From Chloracidobacterium validum (lineage in GTDB: Bacteria; Acidobacteriota; Blastocatellia; Chloracidobacteriales; Chloracidobacteriaceae), in contig NZ_CP072649.1 in NCBI RefSeq assembly GCF_018304825.1, forward strand, positions 744,001-808,000: DNA of 64,000 nt, given 5' to 3'. Positions 35,771 to 45,849 of the stretch are shown here, one piece after another. Under the pieces are notes generated by a model. That model searched no databases and was not told where the DNA came from. It was given only the letters and a program-made list of their open reading frames with translations. Each line of letters begins with the position of its first letter. Position 1 is the stretch's first letter. The position numbers and the translations under genes are program-made.

Positions 35771-38700
35771 ATGCTGCTGTGTCATCTGCGCCGTGGGCTG
35801 TTTGGCTTATGTCTTGGCGCGTGTTCCATTATTACACCTTCGTTGCTCACCCCGGCGACGACGTTTGCCCAGTCACAAGTCAACGCCGCCGACCTGCGCG
35901 GGACAGTCAGCGATGACAGTGGCAAAGTCATTGCCGGCGCAAAGGTTACGGCACGGGAGGAGCGCACGGGGCTGACCCGCGAAGCGACCACCAACGATGC
36001 CGGTGTGTATCAATTCATCGCGCTTCCGCCGGGTTCGTACGAGATTTCTGTCGAGGCAGGCGGCTTTGCCCGCGCCGTGAACCGCAACGTTGCGCTCACC
36101 ATCGGCGCGGCCGCGCAGCTCGATTTTACCCTGCGGGTTGGCGACACGACGGAAGAAATCGTTGTCACGGCCGATACGCAGGTTATCGAAGGCTCCCGCA
36201 CCTCCGTGGCGGAAACGATTAACCAGCGCGCCATCAACAACTTGCCCACGAGCAGCCGGAGCTACGTGGGCTTTACGCTGCTGACCTCGACGACAACCCG
36301 TGACAACCAGCCCAAATTGGGCGTCGCGCCCACGTCGGGGCTGAACTTCGGCGGTCAGCGCGCGCGCGCCAACAACGTCTCGATTGACGGCGCGGACGCG
36401 ACCGATTCAGCCGTCAACGGCGTGCGCGCCACGGTTTCCCAGGAAGCCGTCCAGGAGTTTCAAATCCTGACCAACAGCTTTGCGCCGGAGTTTGGACGCG
36501 CTTCCTCGGCGGTCATCAACATCGTCTCGAAGGGTGGCGGCAACGAGTTACGCGGCAATGTCTTTGCCTTTCTCCGCGACCAGGCCTTTTCCGCCAACAA
36601 TGCCTTCGCTGGCGTGCGCGAATACCCAGAAACCCGCTTCCAGGGTGGCTTTACGCTCGGCGGACCCATCGTGAAGGACAAAACCTTTTTCTTCCTGTCG
36701 TTTGAGACGCAAAACCTGAACGGCACCGGATTCAACATCACCGGACGCAACGGCTTTGGTTTCACGACCTTCACGCCGCCAACGCTGTTGGCGACGTCTC
36801 CCAACCTGGGGCTGTCCAACTTGCCGGCCGGTGTTTTCGTGCCAATCGGCGGCCAGGCGGCACAGGTCACGCCCCAGCAAGTCGCCTTCCTCAATGCGGC
36901 GCTCAGTGGTTTGTCGCAAGCCACCGGCATCCCGTTGAGCACGCCGTTTACCGCATTGCCAGCGGCAGCGCAAACGGCGCTGTTGACCAATGCTACCTTT
37001 CAGGCGCTGAACACGTTTTACTTTTTGGCGCGTGAAGGTTCAAGCGTCGGCCTCACCGGACGCCAAACCAACGGCCAGTCCATTTTCCCAACGCTCGCGG
37101 CGCTGGGCATTACCAACCCTGGGTTCAACTCGCCGGTGCCACTTGGCAGCTTCCGCCCGATGAACACGCTGCTCGGCAATTACACGCTGCGCGAGCGGAC
37201 GTTCCTGCCGGCGCTGCGGATTGACCATCGGTTCAATGACATTCACCAGTTCTTCGCGCGGATCAGCGTGACACCCTCGACCGTCCGGGGCATTCCCTCG
37301 AATGGACAGAACCAGCCCACCGCGCTCAACAACTTCACCCGCACCGGCTTCCAGGGCACCCGCGACATTGCGTTCGTGGCGCAGAACGTCGCCACGATCA
37401 GCCCAACACTCATCAATGAATCGCGCTTCCAGTTTTCACGCCGGGGCGTGGACTACGGCCCACAAAGCCAGATCGTCGGGGTTGAAGTTCCCGGGTTTGC
37501 CTCCTTCGGACGTGAGCCGTTTTCACCCACCCAGCGCGTGGAAAAGCGTTGGCAGGTCACGAATAACCTCACGAAGATTGCCGGCAACCACACCCTGAAA
37601 TTCGGGGCTGACTTCAATCTTCTGCTTTACAATGCGTTGTTTGAAGTCAACTTCGGTGGTGTTTACGCCTTTCCTCCCAACCAATTGTTCCCGGCGGCGC
37701 AAGGCTTCCCGGCCTTCAACGGCGTCCAGGCTTACGGGCTAGGGCTTCCAGAGTCTTACGTTCAAAACGTCGGCAACCCGAACAGTAATTTCAACAACCC
37801 GGTGCTCGGCCTCTTTGCCCAGGATAGCTGGAAGATTCGTCCGAACTTCACGCTCAACTACGGCGTGCGGTACGACGTGCAATACACTAAGCAGGTTCAG
37901 GCAGTTCGCCCGGAACCGTTCGTCGGGCCGGGTAATGTTGGGACGATCAACATGCCGAACCTCTTTGCGGCCGGTGAGCAGATCATCGGCATCCAGCAGG
38001 GTATCCCGCGTGATTACAACAACATCGCGCCGCGCCTGGCCTTTGCTTGGGACCCGTTCAACAATGGCAAGACGGTGGTACGCGCCGCGTACGGTCTGTT
38101 TTACGGCACACCCCTGGCAGGCTTGATTTTCCTCTCCGACGTGGTGGATGGCGCCCAGTCGCCCTTCCTCGTCTTCCCCGGACTGCTTGGCGGGGCAGCT
38201 ATCTTCCGCAACGAGCGGGTCAACATCCCCGTTCCTGGCCTCCCTGGCTATCAAGTTGGACAACAACGCTACAATCCACTAGACCCAGGGTTCCAGGTTC
38301 TGAACGGCGGACCCATCCGGTCCCTGCTCGCCTCGCCGATTACATCTCAAACGCTGCACCTCAACCGAGATTTCGAGTTTGACTACACCCAGCAAGGAAA
38401 CCTCTCGATTGAGCGGCAGCTTGGGCGCACCATCACGGTCAATGCTACCTACAGCTACATTCGTGGTTTGCAGTTGGTTCGTCCGCGCAATGTCAACCAG
38501 CAGGATCTGGCGCTCCTCCAAGCCAATGCCCAGGCGCAAACCAATCCCATCGTGGTTGGTGGGCAAACGGTTGGCTTTTTCGGCACGGGGCCGCTGGCCG
38601 GACTCTATAACCCACTACCGAACAGCCTTGGCCCTGGGTTGTCAGGGCTACCGGCGCCCGTTGCCCCAATTGGACGCTTTTTGTTCAATGACTTCCGGCG

Positions 38701-39607
38701 GACAGGACCCAATCTGCTCTACACGGCCGCGACTTTGAACATTCCAGTCGCCCAGGCGCAACAGCTTCTGACTGCGCTCACCAATCGGTTCAACTTGCCG
38801 CGCCTTCAGGGCTCCCCGTTTGTCCCGTTTGGAAGCGCGAAAAACTACGAATCCACCGGCAGCTCGATTTACCACGCTTTGACATTGAGCGTGAACAAGC
38901 GCTTTTCCAACAACTTCCAGTTCCTGGCCTCCTACACGTGGTCGCACGCAATTGACGATTCAACCGACGTGCAGACGCTCCAAGAGCCACAGGATAACAG
39001 CAATCCCCGCCTGGATCGCTCGAACTCAAACTTCGACCAGCGACACCGCTTTATCTTCAGCGCGGTGGTCACCAGCCCGTTCAAGCGCAATGAAGGACCT
39101 GGCCGTTACCTGCTGGCCGACTGGACCTTCGCGCCCATCGTGGAAGCCGGCGCTGGACGTCCCTACACGCTGCTGATTGGGGTGGACCAAACCCAGGTCA
39201 ACAGTTCTTCGACAGCGCGGCCAAACTTCGTGCAGTCCTGCCCCGCCGGGACGGCCGGGCTGACCTGCTTCCCGTCACCTCGTGGCAATGGATTCTTAAC
39301 CCTGCCACCAGACAGCCGCCTGCCCCAGAATTTTGGACTACCGCTTTCAACCTTCCTGGGCAACGTTGGACGGAATGCCTTCACCGGGCCGAACTTCATC
39401 GCCGTGGACTTTCGGCTGGCGCGCAAGTTCTACTTCTCGCGGGATGCCGACGTTACCGGGCGCAATCTGGAGTTCATCTTCGAGATGTTCAATGCGTTCA
39501 ACCGCGTCAACATCACGGAAATCAACCCCAACTACCAGTTGAGCGGCGCACCGACGCTGGCCGCGCCACCGCGGCAGATTCAGTTCGCGCTCAAGTTCAG
39601 CTTCTAG
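35771..39607 (+). CDS. Oar-like CarboxypepD_reg / TonB-dependent-receptor-type outer-membrane protein
   Basis: A 1,278-residue outer-membrane protein. A signal peptide (to about TTFAQ) leads to a CarboxypepD_reg beta-sandwich (LRGTVSDDSGKVIAGAKV to about residue 110) and a plug-like region (EEIVVTADTQVIEG; LPTSSRSYVGF; ARANNVSIDGADATDSAVNG; FAPEFGRASSAVINIVSKGG). A long beta-barrel with many Asn/Tyr-rich loops ends in FALKFSF, with the terminal Phe used for BAM recognition. These Oar-like proteins are expanded in Acidobacteria and are thought to import large substrates or mediate adhesion and export. The substrate is unknown. A strong hairpin terminator follows the stop. Confidence 0.9.
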   Translation: MLLCHLRRGLFGLCLGACSIITPSLLTPATTFAQSQVNAADLRGTVSDDSGKVIAGAKVTAREERTGLTREATTNDAGVYQFIALPPGSYEISVEAGGFARAVNRNVALTIGAAAQLDFTLRVGDTTEEIVVTADTQVIEGSRTSVAETINQRAINNLPTSSRSYVGFTLLTSTTTRDNQPKLGVAPTSGLNFGGQRARANNVSIDGADATDSAVNGVRATVSQEAVQEFQILTNSFAPEFGRASSAVINIVSKGGGNELRGNVFAFLRDQAFSANNAFAGVREYPETRFQGGFTLGGPIVKDKTFFFLSFETQNLNGTGFNITGRNGFGFTTFTPPTLLATSPNLGLSNLPAGVFVPIGGQAAQVTPQQVAFLNAALSGLSQATGIPLSTPFTALPAAAQTALLTNATFQALNTFYFLAREGSSVGLTGRQTNGQSIFPTLAALGITNPGFNSPVPLGSFRPMNTLLGNYTLRERTFLPALRIDHRFNDIHQFFARISVTPSTVRGIPSNGQNQPTALNNFTRTGFQGTRDIAFVAQNVATISPTLINESRFQFSRRGVDYGPQSQIVGVEVPGFASFGREPFSPTQRVEKRWQVTNNLTKIAGNHTLKFGADFNLLLYNALFEVNFGGVYAFPPNQLFPAAQGFPAFNGVQAYGLGLPESYVQNVGNPNSNFNNPVLGLFAQDSWKIRPNFTLNYGVRYDVQYTKQVQAVRPEPFVGPGNVGTINMPNLFAAGEQIIGIQQGIPRDYNNIAPRLAFAWDPFNNGKTVVRAAYGLFYGTPLAGLIFLSDVVDGAQSPFLVFPGLLGGAAIFRNERVNIPVPGLPGYQVGQQRYNPLDPGFQVLNGGPIRSLLASPITSQTLHLNRDFEFDYTQQGNLSIERQLGRTITVNATYSYIRGLQLVRPRNVNQQDLALLQANAQAQTNPIVVGGQTVGFFGTGPLAGLYNPLPNSLGPGLSGLPAPVAPIGRFLFNDFRRTGPNLLYTAATLNIPVAQAQQLLTALTNRFNLPRLQGSPFVPFGSAKNYESTGSSIYHALTLSVNKRFSNNFQFLASYTWSHAIDDSTDVQTLQEPQDNSNPRLDRSNSNFDQRHRFIFSAVVTSPFKRNEGPGRYLLADWTFAPIVEAGAGRPYTLLIGVDQTQVNSSSTARPNFVQSCPAGTAGLTCFPSPRGNGFLTLPPDSRLPQNFGLPLSTFLGNVGRNAFTGPNFIAVDFRLARKFYFSRDADVTGRNLEFIFEMFNAFNRVNITEINPNYQLSGAPTLAAPPRQIQFALKFSF

Positions 39608-39657
39608 TTATCAACTCGTCATCAGCGGCTTTGCATCTGAGGATGACGCTTGCCGTG

Positions 39658-39690
39658 GGGGCTGCCCAGTCGGGCAGCCCCTTACGTTTG
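39658..39690 (+). terminator. Intrinsic terminator after the Oar-like gene
   Basis: A perfect 10-bp stem, GGGGCTGCCC / GGGCAGCCCC, has a 4-base loop and is followed by a T-rich run (TTACGTTTGCTTACTTT). It lies about 50 bp after the stop at 39607 and 25 bp before the convergent monooxygenase stop, so it may serve both strands. Confidence 0.8.
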
Positions 39691-39714
39691 CTTACTTTCC
39701 CGGTTTGTGGTGTC

Positions 39715-41028
39715 TCAAATGGCTTGCGGCGGCATCCACATGGTCATGGCACCAACTTTGGGCGAGGTGCGCAGCCGTCGCTCCTTGCGAACCAGCAGGG
39801 GCGTCAAGTAACGCGCCAGCCTCATTCGGCGCAGCGCCGCATGGGGGTCCACCAAATGGGTGGTTGGCAGTTGTTCACCGCTTGCTTCAAAGACGACGCT
39901 CAACGGCAGCGTCATGGCATCCTGAAGCTCGAGGAGCTGCGCCAACAGGTCGGCCGCCGGACTGGCCAGCGGTCCAAACCCATAGCGTGGCTGGGTCGTG
40001 CCGAAAATGTACAGATTGCGCGTGCGCGGCGGCACCATGCCAGCGTAAAGCTGTGCCGTGCTGCCTTTGACCTCCACCATCCCCGGCGGCAGGAACGGAA
40101 AACTCACATGAAAGCCCGTCGCGCACACCACTAGGTCGTATTCGTCGGTCGTGCCATCCACGAAGTGGACCGTTTGCCCCTCAAGCCGCGCCACGTCCGG
40201 GCGGGGACGGATTCGCCCATGCTTGAGGTAGTGCAGGAGTTCGGAATTGACCGTCGGATGTCGCTCGAAAATGCGGTGGTCGGGTTCGGGCAGACCATAC
40301 TGCGCATATCGGCCGACAATGACCCGCAGGCACAGGCGCAGCACGGCGCGCTGAACCGGAACCGGAATCCAGCCCCGCATCATCTCAACGGTGGGGATGC
40401 CAAACATCGTTTTGGGCAAAAACCAGTAGCCGCGGCGTAAGCTGAGGTGACTGCACACGGCAACCCGCGCGGCTTCCGAGGCAATGTCACAGGCCGAGTT
40501 GCCGCCTCCGATGACGAGCACCCGCTTGCCGACCAGTTGCTCTGGCCGGCGGTAATCCTTTGAGTGAACCCACTCGCCCATGAACGTTCCGGGGTAGGTG
40601 GGGAAGCGGCGGTCCCAGTGATGGCCATTGCAGACAATCACGCCTTTGTACTGCCGCTGTTCGCCGTCTGCCAGCTTCACCTGCCAGGACCAATCCGCAA
40701 GCGGACTCGCCGCAACGACTTCTTTCCGAAACTCGATGTGCGCATACAGTCCAAAGTGGCGCGCGTAGTCGCACAAATAGGCAAGCATCTGGGCACGGCT
40801 GGGAAAATCCGGGTAGTGCGCCGGCATAGGGTACTCAGGAAACGATGTCGTCCGGCGGGACGAGATGATATGCGCGGTGGTATAGACACCATGGCGCCAG
40901 TTGCCGCCCACGTCGTCATCGGCGTCAACTTGGTCATAGGGGATACCAGCTTGCTTGAGCGCACGCGCCACAACCAGGCCGGTTGGGCCGGCACCAATCA
41001 CTAGGAAACGATCCAAACGATGGGACAT
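39715..41028 (-). CDS. Flavin-containing monooxygenase
   Basis: A 437-residue class B flavoprotein monooxygenase. The FAD-binding GAGPTGLVVARAL is at the N-terminus. The FMO/BVMO fingerprint reads FMGEWVHSKDYR (F-x-G-x-x-x-H-x-x-x-Y), and the NADPH-binding GGGNSACDIASEAA follows. A C-terminal CATGF(H) motif is present. It would oxygenate a soft nucleophile (N, S) or a ketone using NADPH and O2, which implies an organism that meets oxygen. The substrate is unknown. It stands alone, convergent with the Oar-like gene. Confidence 0.9.
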   Translation of the reverse strand: MSHRLDRFLVIGAGPTGLVVARALKQAGIPYDQVDADDDVGGNWRHGVYTTAHIISSRRTTSFPEYPMPAHYPDFPSRAQMLAYLCDYARHFGLYAHIEFRKEVVAASPLADWSWQVKLADGEQRQYKGVIVCNGHHWDRRFPTYPGTFMGEWVHSKDYRRPEQLVGKRVLVIGGGNSACDIASEAARVAVCSHLSLRRGYWFLPKTMFGIPTVEMMRGWIPVPVQRAVLRLCLRVIVGRYAQYGLPEPDHRIFERHPTVNSELLHYLKHGRIRPRPDVARLEGQTVHFVDGTTDEYDLVVCATGFHVSFPFLPPGMVEVKGSTAQLYAGMVPPRTRNLYIFGTTQPRYGFGPLASPAADLLAQLLELQDAMTLPLSVVFEASGEQLPTTHLVDPHAALRRMRLARYLTPLLVRKERRLRTSPKVGAMTMWMPPQAI

Positions 41029-41185
41029 GGGGCGAGTGCCTCCAACGGTGGCTTACAGCGCACGGACAGATGCGCGAGCGAACCCTCGCCATTCCAGCCG
41101 ACGATGCCCGGTCACAGTTTGAGATGATTCTAGCACTTGGTGAGCACTAGGTCTCAAGTCGCGGAGGGTGGTGGCGCTGGTCGCT

Positions 41186-44029
41186 TCACTGCCACTTGCC
41201 AACTACCGGTCGGTCGGTCGGCAACCCATAGTTGACTGGGGGCGGAAGCGGTCCAGACACATTTGCCGGGCTCAGGAAAAACTGCGCCTGCTGTTCGCTA
41301 ACACGAAAAACACCTATCGTATCCACGCCATCGCCATTCCAGTCACCCGCCAACGGCGTGTCCCCAGCCGCGCCAAAAGCCGCCTCGATGTCCGGTAATC
41401 CGGCGCTGTTGTTGTTGCGCAGGAAAAAAACGCCGCCGCGATACACGCCGATGGTGTCAGTCCGGTTGCCATCCCAGTCACCCACAATCGGCAAGTCATC
41501 ACCGCCGCCATAGGCAACCACAACATCCGGCGCACCCGATGTGTTGCTGTTTCTGAGCAAAAAGAGTCCCGCCCGGAAGACTCCCACGGTGGCGACGCCG
41601 TTCCCATCCCAGTCCCCAGACAGTGGAATGTCACCCGGCTGCATGCCCATGATCGAGAAAGCCGGTACATCGGCAAAGCCCGCCGTGTTGCTGTTGCGGA
41701 GGAAGAACTCCCCGTTGCGGAAAATCCCAATCGTTTCGATACCATCGCCGTTCCAGTCGCCAATGATCGGTACGTCGGCAGCCAGCCCGTAGAAGAAGTC
41801 CGTATCGGCAAACCCCGGTGTATTGCTATAGCGCAGGTAAAAGAAACCGTTGGATGGGCGGAACATCCCCACCGTCGTTAGGCGTGGCGGCGCACTTGTT
41901 TGGGCAATGGTGAAGTTGGCATCCGTGATGTCAAAAAACGTGTTGCCCCCACTAATTCCTGTCCCGTTCGCTGCCTCCACCCGAAGTCGTGCCTGCGTGG
42001 TGTTCGGCGCAGTGGAGGGCACAAGGATCATTGCCAACCCAGTATTTGGGCGACTGGCGGCCAGTGTGGTAAAGGTCAGTCCGCCATCGTAGGAAAGTGC
42101 AATGTTGACGGTCGAGCAGTTAATGGGGGGCTGATCAGTCCCAGCTACTGCCCAGGTTACCGCCTGTTGACTTCCTGCTGCCCAAACCCCGGTGACGTTA
42201 TTCACTCGGAAGGGGCCGGCCGGGCCGTGGACGGTGACCACCACTTCGGCCTGGTTCACCCCACCGCCGCCAGCCCGATTGTCGCGGGCAGTAACACGAA
42301 AGCGTAGGTCACGGGTCACACTTGGTAGGTTTTCGCCAGTTCGCAATCCATTCACAAACTCCGGCGGAAGGTTTGCATGGTTGAGGATGAACGGCAGACT
42401 TGGAAAGATACGGGTTGGTGAGGCGGTTGGCGGCATAGGCCGAAACAGTGGGCGGGTGGTCGTCGGGGGATCACTCGGCTGGTCGCCATAGGGTGGGTTG
42501 ATAAAGCTTCCCCCGGCATCGAACTGCTCCCAGGCATAGGTGAGTGCATCACCATCGGCGTCGCTTCCGGTCGCTGTCAACTGAAACGGCGTGTCACGCG
42601 GAATCGTCAACGGCGCGCCGGCGCTCACCACGGGCGGCGTATTTCCGGTCGCGGCGAGACTCACACAAAACGCGCCACCACCTGTGGCCAAATATGACCC
42701 GATCTGCTCCAGACTTCCGGCGTGAAAACGCAAGTCAAAGCCGGTCACGACATTGTCGGTATCACAAATACCAGGGTAAGCCATAATCGTCGAGCCGCTT
42801 CCGACTTCCCAGGCGGTTGCCGCATTCCGGTTGTTCTGACAGCCGGCCAGCGCCGTCGCATTGAAGGTGTGAGCTGCCCCACACTGGTGGCCAAGCTCAT
42901 GACACAGGATGCCCAAATCAAACGCATTGCCGACCGGCGCGGTGGCGCTGACTTGGGTGACGCCAGCGCCCTTGAAGGGACCCGGTCCGCCAAAGCCATC
43001 AGCGGCATTGCTGCACACAACCCCAATCGCCGCGGTTCCGCCCGTTCCGATGCCTAGGACATGGCCGATGTCGTAGTTATCCACGCCAATCTTGGCCGCT
43101 AGGTCGTTGCGGACGACCGTCGCCAATCCGGCCCGAGTGTTCGGCGTTGGATACGGGTCGGTTGCCGGATTGGCATAAATGATGTTGGTGTTGTTGGCAA
43201 CCAGGATGAACCGCACGGCAAGTTCCCGTTCATAGACGGCATTAACCCCATTCAGCCAGGTTGTCACGGCGGCCAGCCCACCGGTGGGCGTCCCACCGCC
43301 CAAGCTGCTGGTAAACTGGGAAGTAGCCGCGATGGCAATGCGATAGCGCCGTAGCTGGCTTCCCATCGGCAGCAGCTCAACGCCATCGGAAGCGGGGACG
43401 CTTGCCGGTGTTCTTTCCACGCCATAGAGCAGTTCACACCCGAACCCGTTGGAAACATCGGTGGTGCGCACAGATGACACGGCATACCGCGATTGCCCCG
43501 GCCCAGTCGGCAACACCGTGAACGCCGACGCCTGATGAATGAGAACGAAGGCATGCAATCCCTGGGGCGTCACGTCAAAACGGACGGTCTGGGTTGGATC
43601 ATCCACCCCCTGCCCAACATACGTCTTGATGCTCGGAAAACGGGCCGCCAGTTCGGGGGCGAGGATGGGAGACTCAACAACACGAAAGCGGGCGAACATC
43701 CCATCTGGCGTCGGCAGCTCAAGCATCAAAGGAGAATCCTTGGCTACGCAGGCGCTTTCCAGCGGCGCGCCTGACAGGCGTTGCCGCAACGCGGCCAAAT
43801 CCAGTTCAAAGATGGGGTGGCTCGGTATCTGTCGCGCAGCCCCTGGCGACTCGTCCGTTGGCATCGCCTGACGCCACAGCGTGGTGATAACCTGCTCAGG
43901 TACTGGGTGGGGCCGGGGCAACCAAGCTTGGGCCGCCGCGCCCACGTTGGTCAGCATCTGGTTGCTTACCAACATCAGCACAACCGCCAACCCCAAAAAC
44001 AACCAGTTCGCAGCCTGTCTGTTACGCAT
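41186..44029 (-). CDS. Secreted reprolysin-like metallopeptidase with FG-GAP-type repeats
   Basis: A 947-residue exported protein. A signal peptide (NWLFLGLAVVLMLVSNQML) and pro-region of about 200 residues precede a zinc metallopeptidase domain with LCHELGHQCGAAHTF, the HExxHxxxxxH motif of M12B/metzincins. A Met-turn-like IMAYPGIC follows. Next comes an Ig/PKD-like segment (TGSDADGDALTYAWEQFD). The C-terminus has about five FG-GAP-like blade repeats (GDWNGDGIETIGIFRNGEFF, LRNSNT). It likely digests extracellular protein. An exact short direct repeat (TTGGTAGTTTCTA) lies just upstream of the ATG at about 44029-44055. No typical type IX or autotransporter tail is visible. Confidence 0.88.
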   Translation of the reverse strand: MRNRQAANWLFLGLAVVLMLVSNQMLTNVGAAAQAWLPRPHPVPEQVITTLWRQAMPTDESPGAARQIPSHPIFELDLAALRQRLSGAPLESACVAKDSPLMLELPTPDGMFARFRVVESPILAPELAARFPSIKTYVGQGVDDPTQTVRFDVTPQGLHAFVLIHQASAFTVLPTGPGQSRYAVSSVRTTDVSNGFGCELLYGVERTPASVPASDGVELLPMGSQLRRYRIAIAATSQFTSSLGGGTPTGGLAAVTTWLNGVNAVYERELAVRFILVANNTNIIYANPATDPYPTPNTRAGLATVVRNDLAAKIGVDNYDIGHVLGIGTGGTAAIGVVCSNAADGFGGPGPFKGAGVTQVSATAPVGNAFDLGILCHELGHQCGAAHTFNATALAGCQNNRNAATAWEVGSGSTIMAYPGICDTDNVVTGFDLRFHAGSLEQIGSYLATGGGAFCVSLAATGNTPPVVSAGAPLTIPRDTPFQLTATGSDADGDALTYAWEQFDAGGSFINPPYGDQPSDPPTTTRPLFRPMPPTASPTRIFPSLPFILNHANLPPEFVNGLRTGENLPSVTRDLRFRVTARDNRAGGGGVNQAEVVVTVHGPAGPFRVNNVTGVWAAGSQQAVTWAVAGTDQPPINCSTVNIALSYDGGLTFTTLAASRPNTGLAMILVPSTAPNTTQARLRVEAANGTGISGGNTFFDITDANFTIAQTSAPPRLTTVGMFRPSNGFFYLRYSNTPGFADTDFFYGLAADVPIIGDWNGDGIETIGIFRNGEFFLRNSNTAGFADVPAFSIMGMQPGDIPLSGDWDGNGVATVGVFRAGLFLLRNSNTSGAPDVVVAYGGGDDLPIVGDWDGNRTDTIGVYRGGVFFLRNNNSAGLPDIEAAFGAAGDTPLAGDWNGDGVDTIGVFRVSEQQAQFFLSPANVSGPLPPPVNYGLPTDRPVVGKWQ

Positions 44030-44156
44030 TGGTAGTTTCTATTTGGTAGTTTCTACAAAGATACTTTCACTTACCCGGCAGCCTTCATTGTCGTCCTGCC
44101 CCCAGCGCCCCTGAGCCACTGGCTGGATTACCTTGGACTGTGCAATTAAGTTGAGC

Positions 44157-45839
44157 TTATCGGCTGGCGTCAAACAGCAAGCGACTGACCACCACGCCGA
44201 CGACGACCGTCACTAGGCAGCCGATGGCATTGAGCCATAAAAACGCAACGATGTCGGCGGCAGCCAAGGCCCAAACCACGCCCATGCCCAACAGGAGACC
44301 ACTGACCGCGCCGCGTCCGTTGGCGCGGGGGTCGGCCGCGGCCAGAACGAACACGCCCAGCAGCGCCCCGTAAAACCACGAACCAAAGCGATTGACAACC
44401 TCGATCAACGACCCCAGCCGAGCGGCATAGAGCGCGCCGACACAAGCCCATCCGCCCCAGAACGCCGTGGCAAGCTGGCCAATCCGCACCAACTGCGTTT
44501 CCGATGCCGCCGGGTTCAGCCAACGCTGATAAATGTCCAACGCCGTCGTCGTCGCCAACGCATTGAGTTCTCCGGCGCTGGTGGACATCGCCGCCGCCAG
44601 AATCGCGGCCAGAATCAATCCCACCAAACCAGATGGCACATGAGACAGCACGAACGTTGGAAAAACGTAGTTGGTGTCGTCGTAAGCGCGGCCGGTGGCT
44701 TGGGTCAACAGCGTCACGGCCGACCGACGGATGACCTCGCACCGTGCCTGGGCAGCTAAAAACGCCGTCTGGGCAGTCTGCGCCGACGCATCGCCGCGTT
44801 CCCACGCTTCGGCATAGCGCAGCGCGGCCTGCCGGCGGTCATCGGTCGCGGCCGCGTATTCAGCTTCAAGCTGCGCATAGGCGCGGCGGGCAGACTCGTC
44901 CGGCAGGTCAGCCGGCGCGGTGAACACCAGTGGCGGGGCCGGCGCAAACACGTAAAACACGAAGATCAGTACGCCAATCAGCAACACCAGGGCCTGGAGC
45001 GGGATTTTCACCACGGCATTCAGCAGTAACGACCGCTGCGCCGCCGCAATGGAACTGGCAGCCAGATACCGCTGCACTTGGCTCTGGTCACAGCCGAAAT
45101 ACGACAAAAACAGAAACAAGGAAGCAAATAGCCCTGACCAAACGGTGTACTTCTCCTGCCAGTCAAAACGCCAATCTACGGCCGTCAGGCGGCCGGTCGC
45201 GCCTGCCACCTGCAAGCCGTCCCAGAGCGAAATCACCGGCGGCAGCTTGGCAATCAGCAGCCACAAGATGGCGACTAGCCCAACCACAATCACGGCCATT
45301 TGCTTGACATCATTCCAGGCCACCGCGCGAACGCCCCCCAACACCGTGTAGAGCGTCGTGACGATCCCCATGACCAGAATGGTGAGCGCTTCGGACCACC
45401 CCAAGGCGGCCGACAACACGACCGCCGGAGCAGCAATTACGACCGAAGTCGCCAGCCCCCGCGACAACAGAAAGAACACACTCGTCACGGCACGGGTTCG
45501 CGCGTCAAACCGGCGCTCCAGAAATTCGTAAGCCGTGAAGACGTTGGCGCGATAAAAGCCCGGCACGGCCGTGACGCAGAGCATGACCATCGCTATCGGC
45601 AGCGCGAAATAAAACTGCACGAACCGCATCCCGTCGGCATACCCCTGACCGGTCGCGCCCACGAGCGTGATCGCCGAAAGCTGGGTGGCCATCACCGACA
45701 AGCCGACCGTCCACCAGCCCAGGCTGCGGTCGGCTCGAAAATAGCCGTCCGAGGTTTGTCCACGGCGGCCGGCCCGGAAGCCATCCACCACGAGGTAAAC
45801 GAAGTAGGCCGCGATGATGACCCAATCGAGCCACGTCAT
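44157..45839 (-). CDS. Sodium:solute symporter (SSS family)
   Basis: A 560-residue inner-membrane transporter with the SSS fold: about 13 hydrophobic helices starting MTWLDWVIIAAYFVYLVV. The family motif region GRRGQTSDGYFRADRSLGWW and ATQLSAITLVGATGQGYADG follow, as does YFGCDQSQVQRYL. Between helices about 8 and 9 there is a soluble, Ala/Glu-rich helical insertion of about 85 residues (ESARRAYAQLEAEYAAATDD), as in several SSS relatives. It imports an organic solute with Na+; which one is unknown. The ATG at 45839 lies about 10 bp after the stop of the upstream PD40 kinase gene, so the two are probably co-transcribed. Confidence 0.88.
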   Translation of the reverse strand: MTWLDWVIIAAYFVYLVVDGFRAGRRGQTSDGYFRADRSLGWWTVGLSVMATQLSAITLVGATGQGYADGMRFVQFYFALPIAMVMLCVTAVPGFYRANVFTAYEFLERRFDARTRAVTSVFFLLSRGLATSVVIAAPAVVLSAALGWSEALTILVMGIVTTLYTVLGGVRAVAWNDVKQMAVIVVGLVAILWLLIAKLPPVISLWDGLQVAGATGRLTAVDWRFDWQEKYTVWSGLFASLFLFLSYFGCDQSQVQRYLAASSIAAAQRSLLLNAVVKIPLQALVLLIGVLIFVFYVFAPAPPLVFTAPADLPDESARRAYAQLEAEYAAATDDRRQAALRYAEAWERGDASAQTAQTAFLAAQARCEVIRRSAVTLLTQATGRAYDDTNYVFPTFVLSHVPSGLVGLILAAILAAAMSTSAGELNALATTTALDIYQRWLNPAASETQLVRIGQLATAFWGGWACVGALYAARLGSLIEVVNRFGSWFYGALLGVFVLAAADPRANGRGAVSGLLLGMGVVWALAAADIVAFLWLNAIGCLVTVVVGVVVSRLLFDASR

Positions 45840-45849
45840 AGACGGTCCG

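Noticed and set aside
44029-44055. Operator made of the TTGGTAGTTTCTA repeat upstream of the metallopeptidase
   Set aside because: Only two copies in tandem, lying against the start codon; too little to call a binding site rather than a small replication slip.
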